A stretch of DNA of 64,000 nucleotides, taken from contig OX637295.1 of NCBI GenBank assembly GCA_951799445.1, positions 11,222,001-11,286,000 on the forward strand, read 5' to 3'. Of this stretch, positions 1 to 11,550 are shown one piece after another. This DNA is from Pseudisothecium myosuroides (taxonomy: Eukaryota; Streptophyta; Bryopsida; Hypnales; Lembophyllaceae). Under the pieces are notes generated by a model that searched no databases, had not been told where the DNA came from, and saw only the letters and a list, made by a program, of their open reading frames with translations. Within the stretch, counting starts at the first letter, position 1, and every line of letters starts with the position of its first letter. The translations under genes and the position numbers were made by a program.

Positions 1-1480
1 ATTCAATCCCGGTCGAGACATTCTCCTTGTTCAATACACGCCAGCACAAGACTATGTCTTAATACGATTCTCAAAGCCTGTTTCCGCTTTCAACTCTCAA
101 CTTTTAGGGTGTCTATCATCTCCGTTTCCGAAAGAGAATATTTTCATGGCTTAGAAAGCAAAGAGAAGAGCTGTCCTCAGACAAGTAGGTACACATGCTC
201 AATTTCTACAGCATGCATTACACCGATAAAGAAGAGCGTCAAGCCTTCGAGTCCCTCAACGGAGCACCATAAAGCATATCAGCGTCAGATGTGAACAAGG
301 CAAGTTCGAGTTGCACTTGAAAACTTAATAATTATTGGTCAATGTTTGAAGGCGCTTAAGTGAAGACAGAGTTCCCCGAATTGAATTTTCAAATGGCGAA
401 ACCACCACCACCTTCCAGGTGAATAAAGAAGTAATTTATACAGTCTTCCAGCGAAATGATTTTCGAAGAGAAAGGGATCGCGAATAAGCTCCCACGCACA
501 CCAGCCTGAGAATAAGCCGCAAAAAAAAAGTGCTCCAATTTGCAGACCCTAGCTGGTGCACAACACGTCCCAACCACCACTTCCGCGTCTCTCTCCAGTT
601 ATGAAAACCTTGGAAGAAAACACACAAAGTGGCCTCACAACTGAAGAGAAACACCAAGAGCGCCGTCGAATACCGACCACAGTCGAAAGCAAGAACTCAT
701 CGAAAGCAACCGAAAGCCAGAGCGCATAGGCCGAGGTACATCGCGGCTACTCCATCATCGGTCTCTCCCGAAGACCCGGCGCCAAACCACGCAGAACGAG
801 CCCAAACACTCCCGCAACTCATCAACGCTTCAATCTTCTTCAACGCTTCTCAGCCGCAGGCATCCACAGACGTCCACATCCCTCAAACAAACTCAAAACT
901 TCACCAAATGCACGGAAAAACAGTGCTCCGGAATGCTCACAACACAATCAACACGAATCCATAAACTGCAACGGAAACAACGAGCAGCAACGCACGCAGC
1001 GACGCAAATGAAACCACCAAAAACTCTGCTCGTCGCACACCAAAGTAAGCTCAGCCCCGGAATGAGAGAGGGAGACGACGATGACGACAACGACGGAAAG
1101 CGTAAGCCAGTCAACTTACGGTTTTACGATTTACTCGCGCCGGGAACCCTTTTACCTTGGATATTCTCGGAGTTACCATGGTGACCTGATAAAGCCAGTC
1201 ATTTCCATGTGACAGCCGGGCTGAGCCACCGGGTGGAGGCTAAACCGGTGGTAAAGCGTCGGGTTGATGCCGGCACAGCCGGTGGAATGAACGCAAGATC
1301 TTTTGCAGGGGCGAATTGCGTTCCCGTCCGCGTTCGCTCTCCCCCGATCATGTTCCCACGTTTACTTTGTGGCCCTCGTTCGCGTTCCCCTCGGCGCCAA
1401 AAGGGCCCCCTCACTCTTGGAATCTGCCAAATACGGCGTTTTCTAACTCCTTTCTAAATCCCCTTCAGATTTTTTAAATA
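1..1480. other. Less AT-rich region, no gene recognised
   Basis: Base composition is clearly less AT-rich than in the following 30 kb, and there are overlapping open frames on both strands (the longest about 110 codons at 629-964). None contains a domain I recognise, and the predicted peptides are low in complexity and rich in Arg, Ser and Pro. The stretch could be the 5' flank, UTR or first intron of a gene lying left of the window, but nothing in the sequence proves it. Confidence 0.35.
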
Positions 1481-1550
1481 TACGCAGGTTCAATTATAGA
1501 CCCTACTTGCGGTCTGAGCCGGCCCCAAGTCCCCAACTGAAAATTTTGTA

Positions 1551-2122
1551 CTCCCTCTGTCCCACTAAAAAACTCCAAAACTCTTCCCGTTAAAAAATTA
1601 ACTATATTTTCAATCAAAGTACCAAACATACATTCATTCAAGAATAAATAACCCATCCCTTAGATCTATGCAAAATCTCAAGCTTAGACACTGTCATTTA
1701 GGCACCCAAAATTCATGTCAAAAGTGTGATATTTGAACATATTTTATAATTGCTGCCAGCTCTGTCATTTTAGATGATTTAAAGGGTGGTGGCTGCAATG
1801 GGATTGTAATGACATGTTCTCCAACCTAAATATCCAAAAATAAAAAAACTATCCCACTTTATGATCAAATTTTAATAGCACCAAAGTAGTCACTAAATAG
1901 GCTGTCAACATTACTATTTGACAAAGAAATTAGTACAAGGTGTCTCATATTGCCAAGGCCAAGCTTGCAAGGCCACGGGAATGATTTTTGATTGTCTCAC
2001 TTGCCCCCACAAGGTTGTTCAATGTAACAAACACTCACTAAACAATCAAAAACACAAAAAGAAGCTTTTTAGTGGGACAAAAATTCTGCTTGATTTGGAG
2101 TTTTTTAGTGGGACAGAGGGAG
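1551..2122. mobile_element. Stowaway-like (Tc1/mariner) MITE, 572 bp
   Basis: The left end reads CTCCCTCTGTCCCACTAAAA and the right end is its reverse complement, with more than 25 bp of near-perfect terminal inverted repeat. TA dinucleotides flank both ends (1549-1550 and 2123-2124), the target duplication expected for Tc1/mariner elements. CTCCCTCYGTCCCA is the well-known terminus of plant Stowaway MITEs. The interior has no credible coding capacity and is AT-rich. It is long for a Stowaway, which suggests an internally deleted mariner derivative. Confidence 0.85.
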
Positions 2123-2124
2123 TA

Positions 2125-3604
2125 ATTTGGTGGCGCTTAGTTTGTAGTTTATTGTTTTGTGTCTTGCTTTTGTTGTTGCCCCCCAGGCTGCTTGCGGCTA
2201 GGGTCTTGTTATTTTTTCTTGTAGTAAAGGTCAACCTTTATTCGTGTCAAAAAAATAAAATAAAATTGTAATTTGTTGGTGGAGAATGGGTCCTGGCTTA
2301 TCAAGGTCACACTAATTATTATCAACTAATGTCATACAGAATAATTTCATAATTATCGTACGTGAAGGTCTGATTCGGCAGTGAAGTGTTGAATTAGTTT
2401 CTTTTTCAGGCACAAAGGGATTCGGCAATAGGTATATTCTAGGATGTTCTAGAAATTCACTTTCAATCTTCCAAAAATTTCACTTGTAATATTTTTGAAA
2501 ATTTAGACATCCCAAAAAATACTTAATTTATGTCTAAATCTAACCTTCACGTAGGGTATGAAACCCACTTGTAAGTTAAAAGTGAATAATTCCTTACCAT
2601 CATACATTGATTATTATCATGTAAGCTTATTTACAATGGTAGTTCTATATCAAGATCACACTGGTTATTTTTCAACATGTTTATAGATAACCGGTTGCAT
2701 TCTAAGTTTTGTGTACCTAGAATTATGGCTCGCTTTGATGTGCATGATCATAGAGGGTTTGATGACATATGTGCATAGATAATAGTTCCTTATCAAAATA
2801 GCACTTGTTATTATCATGTATAGTTATAGATAAAAGTACTAATTAATGCCATAGTAACTATGACCGTGTCAATTTGTAAGGAGTATACGCTTATCAAGGT
2901 GACGCTGATTAGTAAGGATAATTGTTCTCTATGAACTATTAGTAGTAGAGATAGTACTTTACATTAGACTTAGAAACATGATCCGTGTTATCTTGTGTAA
3001 GCAAGGGCAACAACCCATGAGAAGACCCTTGTGGCCTCTAAAGATCCAATTAAGATCTATAATCTAGAAATTGACAAATACTCACAAAAATCACAAAAAT
3101 CAACACTCTACAAAAAAAGGGCTACTAATAAGATTTTATTCAATTTTCAAAATTTATAACTATAGGATCTTATTCTTGGTCAATAGAAGAGTATCTTATA
3201 AAATATTTGGAATTGAGGAAATGTATGTGTGTAAACAATTCTTGCAAAGTGGAGCAAATTGTTTCTTTCAAGACTGCTTTTTTTTTTTTGATAATTTGGA
3301 TCAACCCAAATTTTGTTTATAAGAAAGATTTAGGGACTTTATATTTGAGTAGAGATTCATGATAGGAAAAAATATGTAAAATGGTATTGCACTTTGGTTG
3401 CTTGTACTCCCCTCTCCCCCCTCAAAACGTATAGCTTTTTTTCAACTATTCAATCTTCATAAAAATTAGATTCCCTAGAAGTGTGCTTGTTTTCCTAATT
3501 TCAAAAAATAAATATGAAGAAAAAGTATAAATGTATGATACCTCATTTCAAATGCCTGAATTTTTCAAAGCTTATTTTGACTTATAAAGAGCTTTAGGGA
3601 TTGA
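2125..3604. other. AT-rich intergenic DNA
   Basis: No gene is visible. The first 140 bp after the Stowaway end (about 2150-2270) read like a retrotransposon 3' tail: a T-rich stretch, a ccccccaggctgc core, then a polyadenylation-like 'ataaaggtcaacctttatt' type end followed by an A-rich run. This is weak evidence of a LINE remnant. The rest is AT-rich and featureless. Confidence 0.3.
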
Positions 3605-4065
3605 ACCACCTCTAGGTTTTTCCATGATCTCCAAATGCTAGATTGTTTTCCAATGTTATTATTACATGACGAGCACAATAATGCACAATGTTTACAAAAA
3701 TTCCACACCGATTTTAGGAAAATGCAAGCATTCAATTTCTTTTCTCCCTCTTTCTTCCTGTGATTGGTGTCCGTTTATAAAAGAATCAACTTCTTTACTA
3801 AAGTTGTACTAATTACTATGATGTGAGACCACTACCTTCAGATCTTCCCATAGTCATTTCCCTAGTCTTCAAACACTAAATTTCATCTAATGCCATTATT
3901 ACACAATGAACATAATAATGTAAAACATTCAAAAGAGTTCCACATCTTCCTCCCCTCTCCCAAAAAATATAGGCATTCAATTCTTTTTCTCCCTCTTTCT
4001 TCCTATGATTGGTATAAGGATAATTCTTTCTCAACGTCTTTACTAATTATAATGATGTGAGGCTT
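3605..4065. repeat. Tandem duplication, about 230-250 bp unit, two copies
   Basis: 3611-3832 and about 3861-4063 align along their length. Shared landmarks are attattacaca/tga, cacaataatg or cataataatg, ttccacat/c, gcattcaatt, ctccctctttcttcct and gatgtgag. Divergence with indels indicates an old duplication. No coding potential. Confidence 0.6.
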
Positions 4066-4926
4066 GGTTTGCCTGGAGAAGGGTCAGGGTGAACTGCTTC
4101 CCTCGCTTGTCCCCCCCAAATCATTCCAAGGGTGCATGTAAGAAGAAAAAAAACCTATTTTGTGCTTGATTGATTCACCTTCTACACCCCTCCTTGCTAA
4201 TTTGGGACCTTTGATTGCAATTATGAATTCAAAATTTGCAAATTTTATCATGCGTGGCAAATAAAGAAAATATCAATGTTATCCCTTGTAGACAAGCCAG
4301 GAAGTCAGTTCATGCCAACTAGAAAAAGGGTCGGGGTGAATTGACCCCCTTGCTCGGCCCCTCCAAGTCCTTCCAAGAGTGCATGTAAGAAAAAGAAAAA
4401 AACTATTTTGTACTATGTAAAAACTATGTTCTTCACCTCTTCCAAACTAATTTTTTTTTTTGGGGGGGGGGGGCTCATTGCAAATATGAATTCGAAATTT
4501 GCAAATTTGATCACGCTTGGCAAATAAAAAAAATTCAGTGTTTCCCCTCATGGAGGAGCCAGCGAGGGGGGCGGCTGGAAAAAGTTCAGTCCCACGGGTG
4601 TTTTTTGGGTTTTTTTCCAAGCAGCACTCAGATGGTCCCTCCAGGAAAGGAAAGGCAAGTGCCTGGCTGATGATGAGGTGCATGTATGTTGAGTTCCCCG
4701 TGGATTGGTCATGGCCCCATGCAACTGGATGGCAGCCTGTGGCCCGGTGAGGGAGAGATCTTTTGCGGCCTTGCATGTGGTGCAGGATCTGCCTGCCTGC
4801 CTCCCTCCTCTGGGACCAGCTTATAGACTAGGCTTCACTTATGGTCCTCGTTGAAGTTACCGCAAGCCATGCCATGAATGTTCAGTTGTTCCTTTCCTTT
4901 GCAGAACTCGGTACTGTAGTACTGAC

Positions 4927-5192
4927 CAGGGCTTTTTTTTTTGGCTTTCTGGTGCCAGATTGCACCAGAAAAAAATATCTGGCTAAAGAAGGTTATAAAA
5001 AATGCCAAAAAAATTGGATGAAATTGCCAGACAACTTTGAAATTAAAAAATATATTAGATGAAATCGCCTAATTGTGGATGAAAATCATACTATACATCC
5101 AATAAGTGGATGAATGTTGCAATTTGGAGTACCACTATAACATTTTATATCGCCACTATGGCACTTCTTCAAAAATGGAAAAAAAAACCCTG
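4927..5192 (+). mobile_element. hAT-type MITE, copy 1 (266 bp)
   Basis: The element begins CAGGGCTTTTTTTTTT and ends AAAAAAACCCTG. It is flanked by a perfect 8-bp direct repeat GTACTGAC (4919-4926 and 5193-5200), the target-site duplication length of hAT transposons, and CAGGG termini are also typical of hAT elements. The interior is AT-rich and non-coding and contains three 'gtggatga'-like motifs. It is nearly identical to the element at 5356-5622 in the opposite orientation. Confidence 0.92.
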
Positions 5193-5355
5193 GTACTGAC
5201 TGAGGGCCAGCTATGGTAAGGGTAACTTATTAGCATCACGGTGGGCTCAGGCCCTCCATCTCGGCAGCACTCGGTCCGTCGTCGTCGGGTCCGGCCCTCC
5301 TAGGCGGGGGGACGGATTGACCCCTCACTCAATTCATTTCCCTGGTGGTTTACTC

Positions 5356-5622
5356 CAGGGCTTTTTTTTTTCATTTTTGAAGAAGTGCCATAGTGGCGAT
5401 ATAAAATGTTATAGTAGTGCTCCAAATTGCAACATTCATCCACTTATTGGATGTAAAATATGGTTTTCATCCACAATTAGGCGATTTCATCTAATATATT
5501 TTTCAATTTCAATGTTGTCTGGTGATTTCATCCAATTTTTTTGGCATTTTTTATAACCTTTTTTAGCCAGATTTTTTTTTTGGTGCAATCTGGCACCAGA
5601 AAGCCAAAAAAAAAAAGCCCTG
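5356..5622 (-). mobile_element. hAT-type MITE, copy 2 (267 bp, inverted)
   Basis: This is the reverse complement of the element at 4927-5192 with only a few differences. It lies between a perfect 8-bp duplication GTTTACTC (5348-5355 and 5623-5630). The different target duplications show two independent insertions only 163 bp apart, rather than one inverted duplication. The high identity suggests recent activity. No transposase is encoded; a hAT transposase elsewhere would be needed. Confidence 0.92.
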
Positions 5623-6578
5623 GTTTACTCCTTTGGGAGAACATTGGGATTTTTTATTTGCCACCCATGATCAAATTTGGAAATTTGAATTCAGATTTGC
5701 AATATGGTAGAGAGGCAAAGAAATATAAAATTAATACGGCATAAAATTGGGATACATTTATCCTCGGAGGGGCAATAAATGGATCAATCTTTTGTGACCT
5801 TGTCAAAAAAGATTGACTTTTTCACTCATTTCCCTAGCTAAGGGTCAATAAATGTAAAAAAAATGCCCCCTATATTGTGCCACATTAATTTTGTATTTCT
5901 TCCCTACTCCTCTCCAAATGAAGGCCTTTGGTTGCACATTGGAATTCAAAATTTACAAATTTGATCATGGGTGGCAAATAAAAAACATTCTAATGTTTTC
6001 TGCACAGAGGATGAGTGAGGGTCAAGGTGAATTGGCCCCCTCATTACCCCACGTGGAAAAAACTGAAAAAAAATTATTTGCAACACATGATCAAATTTTG
6101 AAAATTTTGAATTCATATTTGCAATTAGAGGCCCCAAATTAGGTGGGAGAGGTGAAGAAGTATCCAAAAACGTGGCACAAAACAAAGAGCAATTTTTTAA
6201 AATTACCCCTTGGTTGGACAAAAATTGCGGCACAAAATAAGGGGCAATTTTTTAAATTGCCTCTTGGTTGGAGCAATGAGGGGGTCAAATTAGGCCAGGC
6301 TAAACTAACCCCCTTGCTCGGTTCTGAAGAAAATCCTTGAATTTTTTTTATTTTCCACGCATGACAAAATTTGCAACTTTTGAATTTATATCTGCAATCA
6401 GAGGCCCCAAATTAGTAAGGAGTGGTGTGTAAGGTAAATTAATCAAGTATAAAATAGGGGACTTTCTTTTTACTTGCACCCTTAGAATGACTTGAAGGAT
6501 CCAGTTCACCCCGACCAAAATAAAGGGCAATTTTTTAAAATTACCCCCTGGTTGGAGCAATGAGGGGGGCAATGAAAT

Positions 6579-6863
6579 GCAGGACGTTAAATCCTGCATT
6601 TGAAGTGGGACCAATAGGGTAAAAACGCAGAAATTGGGAGGTGGGGATAAAAGTAAAATCTTGCCCCTATTTTGAGCCGTATCTAGGGTTAGATCTCAAC
6701 CTCCCATAGCTAATTTGGGACCTCTGATTGCAAATATGAATTCAGAATTCCAAATAATAATAATAAGTAAAAAATAAAAAATTCCTGCGTTTTTCCCCGG
6801 GGGTAAAATTCCTGCGTTTTCACCTTGCTGGTCCCACTTCGAATGCAGGATTTAACGTCCTGC
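6579..6863. mobile_element. Mutator-type MITE with long TIRs (285 bp)
   Basis: Inverted termini of about 55-58 bp start GCAGGACGTTAAATCCTGCA and differ at only a few positions. They are flanked by a perfect 9-bp direct repeat CAATGAAAT (6570-6578 and 6864-6872). Long TIRs plus a 9-bp target duplication are the hallmark of Mutator-like elements. Each terminus is itself partly palindromic (gcaggac gttaa atcctgc). The centre carries a fragment of the dispersed 'ggccccaaattag'-type repeat. Non-coding. Confidence 0.9.
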
Positions 6864-7389
6864 CAATGAAATTACCCCCCTGGCCGCCGTCCCTTCCCTC
6901 CCTCCCTCCCTCCCTCCCCTTGGCTGCCCACTCACTATTGTTTTCTACAGTAATATCCCCACCCTTGGATTTCATTGGACGTGGATTATCCCCTCCACGT
7001 GAATTGGCTGTGACTCACCCGTCAGACTTCATTGGATGATCATGCATGAAGCCAAGTCCCTTGTGGCCTTGCCTGCCTGCCTCCCAAGCCAAGCCCAGGC
7101 TCCTTCAAGTCTCCCCCTGGCACAGTGGCATGGCCTTCAGTTGGTGGTTGGCATGCGCCAAGTCCCCTCCGCTCTGCGGCTCCAACTGAACTTCCGGATA
7201 AGGTCACAGCACACCCTTTCCACTTCAGTGACGGCAGGGTAGGATCAGAACTAAAAACAAAAAATGGACCCCACCTCACTTGCAGGGACAGAGGGACTGG
7301 AGGGAAGGACTCGAAGCTTTTGACTTTTAAGATCAATGGAAAAAAAAACAAATTAGTAATGAGAATAAAATTGATTTAATCTTTTCTTT
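6864..7389. other. Intergenic DNA with a CCCT microsatellite
   Basis: A (CCCT)n-like run lies at about 6895-6920. The rest is moderately GC-rich. Overlapping open frames on both strands (7036-7379) look like chance frames: no start context, domain or repeat links to a known protein. Confidence 0.5.
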
Positions 7390-7600
7390 TTAACCCTTGA
7401 ACGCCGAACCGGATGCTTTGTGTCAAATTGTATAGGATAGAAGTGCAACTATTCATCTTTGAAATTTGTTGTGGAAAAAGAAGATCTTCTATAGTATTTT
7501 GACTTGCAATGAGTGCTTTTGCAATTTTGGAGGCTATTAATTCACACGGTAATAGTAAAGGATGATTTCGAGGGTCACCCCTTTGGCGTTTAAGGGTTAA
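7390..7600. mobile_element. Short TTAA-flanked TIR element (piggyBac-like, 211 bp)
   Basis: TTAA at 7390-7393 is followed by CCCTTGAACGCC. The right end reads GGCGTTTAAGGG followed by TTAA at 7597-7600, giving roughly 12-bp inverted termini inside a TTAA duplication. The interior matches 10487-10717, with common words such as 'aactattcatc', 'tgtggaaaaa' and 'aatgagtgcttttg'. It has the same architecture as the longer TTAA-CCCC elements in this window but a different interior. Confidence 0.7.
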
Positions 7601-8125
7601 TAATAGATCACTTTAGAAAGAAAAAAAAATCAAAATGTTGTTGATTCATGTTGAGTAGTTTTCCCTGTTTACGTATATTCTTCATCTATCTAATGGATGA
7701 CCAAGCATTTGTAGGGATTATAAATAATTATCGATGAAGGTTTTGACCTTATTTTGGAAATGACTATTTTGAAGCAATTTTGGATTTCTACACACGATGG
7801 CCTCTTAACCTTTAGGCAGATTAATCATCTTCTTCTTTAGAAAAGTCAGTAATATTGCAATGTGAGGAAATTTGCAATACTCCCTTTGTTCCAAAATGAA
7901 TCCCTGGTACTCCCACAGATTTCCATTAGAACCTACAACCATTTATTTTGAGGCAAAGGAAATACTATTTACTCAAAATGTATTCAACTTCCAAAAAAGA
8001 AATTTAGAAGAAAATTAAAGCATTCCCCCTCCTCCCTCCTACATTCTTAAATGAAGTAATCTAAATGGAAACATCGTGTTTGCAGCAACGTTTTGGTGGT
8101 CCAGGCACGCCATTCTGGACCTTTT
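7601..8125. other. AT-rich intergenic DNA
   Basis: No gene is seen. At about 7876-7900 'actccctttgttccaaaatg' resembles a Stowaway terminus, but I could not find a matching inverted end nearby, so it may be a solo fragment. Confidence 0.4.
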
Positions 8126-8350
8126 AACGTAGAGGCACCCAATGGGCGTCCCTGTACCCAATGGCGTCGCTTTCTAGGAAGGGGCGTCATTTCAGAACCT
8201 AAATGTTAGACATACTAAACATAGCTTATTATTTTTTGACTGAAATAATAAGCCATGTATGGTCCACCTAGAATTGCGTTTCAGAATGACGCCCCTTCCT
8301 AGAAAGGGACGCCATTGGGTACAGGGACGCCCATTGGGTGCCTCTACCTT
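8126..8350. mobile_element. Foldback MITE, copy 1 (about 225 bp)
   Basis: This is an almost uninterrupted palindrome. The left arm starts GTAGAGGCACCCAATGGGCG, and the right arm from about 8247 to 8350 is its complement, with arms of about 105 bp joined by a short AT-rich centre. Landmarks on both arms are 'ccctgtacccaatgg' and 'aggaaggggcgtcat'. No clear target duplication could be fixed. A second copy is at 10760-10993. A transcript across it would fold into a long hairpin. Confidence 0.85.
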
Positions 8351-8978
8351 CCCTTGGGAGATTTTTGAAAAAAAAAAAAAGAGGCTGCATGAGTGCCAGA
8401 TTGAATACATTAGGCAAGCCCTCTCACTGACTTGCATGGCAGAAGCCAAGGCTGGCTTTGCAATTTGGCATGGAGACAGAAGCTCAATTGCCTGTGTACC
8501 GCCTTATCTGCGACCGACTCTGTTATGTACGACAGTTCGAGATTTCTGAGCTGACATGTTCTGCTTATGTAGATTTTGGGGACGGGAGGAGCAAGTGGAT
8601 TGAAGGTTGCTACATGGCACGCTGTCAGGCCACCCCATTCTCCACCAGTCCCGTAAGGGAACCACACTTAAAAATCGACCGCTCCTGACAACCGACCCCG
8701 CGATTTTTGAAGGGAACCTGAATAGGGAGGATACTCAAAATGGTGAGCATTACAAGGACAAGTGTAAGGTGGAGTTAGGACCATTTTGGATAGTGTGAAT
8801 TGCTCTATTCGTAAATCACTCCTAGGAAACTACCTGTTCATTTCCTGAGAGGCTTTTGTAGCGTAATGCCAATTGCCTGGGTTTTCTTGCGTACTGTAAT
8901 CGGGCATTATGAATTTCTCATCCGGCTTCAATTTTTCATTCCCGATTTTTCATCTTTTTCTGCTTGTGATTTACGCCG
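8351..8978. other. Intergenic DNA, no gene recognised
   Basis: Open frames overlap on both strands between 8400 and 8800, but none encodes a recognisable domain. The two strands carry equally long frames, which argues for chance. Confidence 0.4.
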
Positions 8979-9090
8979 GATAATGCTCAAGTCTGAGGGC
9001 ATTTCGGAGAAAAATGGACCTCCTCATCGGGCTCTGCCCTCCTTGTCGGGCCCTTTTTTTTACGGAATGCCCTCAGACTTGGGCATTATC
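8979..9090. repeat. Inverted repeat, about 30-bp arms (MITE-like)
   Basis: GATAATGCTCAAGTCTGAGG followed by gcatttcgga at the left is mirrored by tacggaatgc and CCTCAGACTTGGGCATTATC at the right. The loop is about 50 bp. A related 'cgggcattatga' piece lies just upstream at about 8899, so the whole element may be larger. No target duplication identified. Confidence 0.65.
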
Positions 9091-10486
9091 ATATACATAG
9101 GACTGTGATTGTGGAGGTGGTGACCTTAAAAGCAATTGATTTTGGCTATTGTTTTAATTTCTTCTCTATGACATGTTTTGATCCTATTAGTGTCATTTTT
9201 TAACCTTGTAAGGATGGGTTCATCACTATAAAACCATCCTTTTAGATATAGTGAAAATCATCTACTTTTAAAAAAAACAAAATGGTGCTCATTGGAGGTC
9301 AAATTATTGTGCAAGATCTCCCCTTTTCTACACAAAGTTCCAAAGATGAACAATTACATTTCTGTCTTACACAGGAAGATTCTTTGTCATCCATCGGACC
9401 ACTTTAGTCCGTCGCGACATTTTTGGGTGAAGATGCATCAAATGGATTTTTTGGCATCACTTACACTACACTTTTAGCACGGCCTTGACTGGGTACTTAA
9501 GGTAGGGTGCTGTAAAAGTGAAAAGCGACCTCTAACACAAAGGTACATTTTGCTTCAATGTACCCACAATGTACATTCTAGGAGGGGGTCACTTTTAGTG
9601 ACTACTGGGTTTCAACTTCAAAAATCCATAACTAATTCCACGAAGGTTCAAAAAATATGAAACTACTTGGGTTAGATGCCAATTCCATTTTTCTTCCTAC
9701 CAAAATTTACTGAAAATTGTTTCAAGGAATTTAGCTTCCTCCCACATGCAATCAGCTCTTCAAAGGTCGCTTTAAGAGCACACTACTACAATACTGAGCG
9801 ATTTAGAAATCCTGAAAATAATCCACCAGGCCGGCATGATCATCCCGTGACTCAAATTTCCCCTTCTGATTGCACCAGCTGAATCTCGGCGTAATAAACT
9901 CGAATAAGTTACCCCGGGGGCTAATAATAAGTTACTATAAATGGAATTCCGTCTCTCCGTCCCTGCTCAAGTGCCACGTGTAAGTAATAGATTTAATTTC
10001 TTGCCGATATTCCATTCCATGAAGAAAGTGATGAAAAAGAAATCATCCATCCCCAGTTGGCAATTCTCCACCACAAAATCACAAATCAAAGAGGCTCTGG
10101 ATGATATTTTGTAATTTCTCTTTTTTTTGAGTTGATTTCTTCTGCCACAAATGAAGGGAGGGATGATATTTTCCTGCCTGCCAGGTCGCAGTGAGATCTG
10201 GTCATGCACTGGAGGCTTCCACGTGGAAGCGAAGGAAGCCTTCGTATCCATGCACTCAAGGGGAACCACTTGCCCCACTTGCCCACAAACGGCACAAAAC
10301 CGAAATGACGGCAATTGAATGGCGGGCTGGATGGGTGGGGCCCGCCCATTCCAGTTGGGCCACGAGGGAGGAGCCACAAATATCATGTCACCCCTCCTAA
10401 GGGAAGGGAGGGGAAGGCCGCCGCCTAGGGGAGGAATTGGAGCCCAAGCAGCTGGTATCTGTAGTTTTGTATGGGAAACGGTTTTT
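9091..10486. other. Intergenic DNA with one dispersed repeat
   Basis: About 9497-9590 shares blocks with 60125-60275 in inverted orientation: 'taaggtagg', 'aggtacattttgctt', 'gtacattctaggagg' and 'cttttag'. The longest frame (191 codons, 9967-10542, minus) has no motif I recognise, and its 5' end overlaps the terminus of the TTAA element at 10487, so I do not call it a gene. Confidence 0.45.
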
Positions 10487-10717
10487 TTAACCCTTGAACG
10501 TGGACGCAGCCATTCTATGGGCGATGGATGATAGAGAATCAAGCTATGTAGGACAAGAAATGTAACTATTCATCCTCGAAATTTTGTGGAAAAAGGGAAG
10601 ATCGTCTACACTAGTTTGACTTCCAATGAGTGCTTTTGACATTATTTTAATCCAAAAATTCACACGGTGACAAAACAAATGAATTCCACGGTTATGGGCC
10701 CGTCAATTAAGGGTTAA
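10487..10717. mobile_element. Short TTAA-flanked TIR element (231 bp)
   Basis: TTAA (10487-10490) precedes CCCTTGAACG, and AATTAAGGG precedes TTAA at 10714-10717. The interior is homologous to 7390-7600 at about 75-80% by eye. The terminal repeats are more diverged than in that copy. Confidence 0.65.
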
Positions 10718-10759
10718 TTAGGGGTTGTCGTACCTTCTCTCATCGAGAATGAAACTTCT

Positions 10760-10993
10760 AAGGTGGAGGCACCCACTTGCGTCCCTGTACCCAATGGCCT
10801 CCCTTTTCTAGGAAGGGGTGTCATTTTGAAACGCAATTCTAGCGGTGGATCATGTATGGTTTATTATTTCAGTCAAAAAATAATAAGTTATGTTTGGTAT
10901 GTCTATATTTGGATTTTGAAATGACGCCCCTTCCTAAAAAGGGACGGCTGGGACGCCATTGGGTGCATAGACGCTTTCGGGTGCCTCTACCTT
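10760..10993. mobile_element. Foldback MITE, copy 2 (about 234 bp)
   Basis: Same family as 8126-8350. The left arm begins AAGGTGGAGGCACCC and the right arm ends GGGTGCCTCTACCTT, with the internal words 'aggaaggggtgtcattt' and 'aaatgacgccccttcct'. It carries more mismatches between arms than copy 1 and a small insertion ('ggctgggacgcc') in the right arm, so it is the older copy. Confidence 0.8.
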
Positions 10994-11104
10994 GTGAAGA
11001 ATGAAAAATCTTCTCTTTAGAAAAAAAATTATGTGACTGGAATGAGAAGATCCATCCATGTATCTATACTTGTAAGTGAAGTTGTTTGTTTTGTTTGTTT
11101 GTTA

Positions 11105-11550
11105 TAGTAAGATCTCTTGAACTGTGCACCCCCCGGTCGCAATCTTGGTATTGTTAGAAAGCCCTCGGCAAGGTGGGGTGCATGGGCTTTGTTTCATGGC
11201 GTTTTGACCTACGATGTGAAAATTATTGAATATTGGAGTTGTTTTTGAATTATAAAATTATAAAATTACTTTTACTTTTATTTTGACTGTGACAATGGCA
11301 CACGGGACACTAGTCTATACCCTAGATTTGTTTTTTTGTTTTTTTGTTACTGTGAGATCTCTAGATTCATACATCTTCTAATTGTTTTTTTGGTACTGTG
11401 GGAAAGTCCTCCGTGAAGAAGGGTGCATGGACTTTGTTTTGTGACGTTGGGACCTATGGTATGAAAGTTATTGAATTTTGAATTTTATGAATTAAAAAAC
11501 TAAGAAAATATTTTTATTTTGAGTGTGGCAATGACATGAGGTAGACTAGT
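11105..11550. repeat. Direct repeat, about 240 bp period, two copies
   Basis: 11105-11315 and 11349-11550 share 'agatctct', 'ttggtactgt/ttggtattgt', 'gggtgcatgg', 'ctttgttt', 'gacctatg' and a closing 'actagt' motif. They are divergent (about 70%) and probably an old tandem duplication. Non-coding. Confidence 0.55.

Larger units (their letters stand above)
4070..6578. repeat. Cluster of a dispersed repeat family in both orientations
   Basis: A module recurs at about 4080-4290, 4330-4560, 5635-5750, 5900-6030, 6040-6180, 6300-6510 and 6640-6790, and again at 56750-57185. It contains 'tttttatttgccacgcatgat', 'aaatttgcaaattt', 'gaattcatatttgcaatcaga' and 'ggccccaaattag', followed by a 'cacccttggaatgatttg' segment and a 'ggggtgaattgaccccct' segment. 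Copies occur in both orientations, and some form head-to-head pairs. Because one copy sits inside the 9-bp-TSD element at 6579-6863, these are probably pieces of Mutator-like elements. That link is inference. Confidence 0.6.

Noticed and set aside
9967..10542. 191-codon minus-strand frame
   Set aside because: No domain, odd composition, and its 5' end runs into a TIR element. Frames on the opposite strand are equally open, so it is probably chance.
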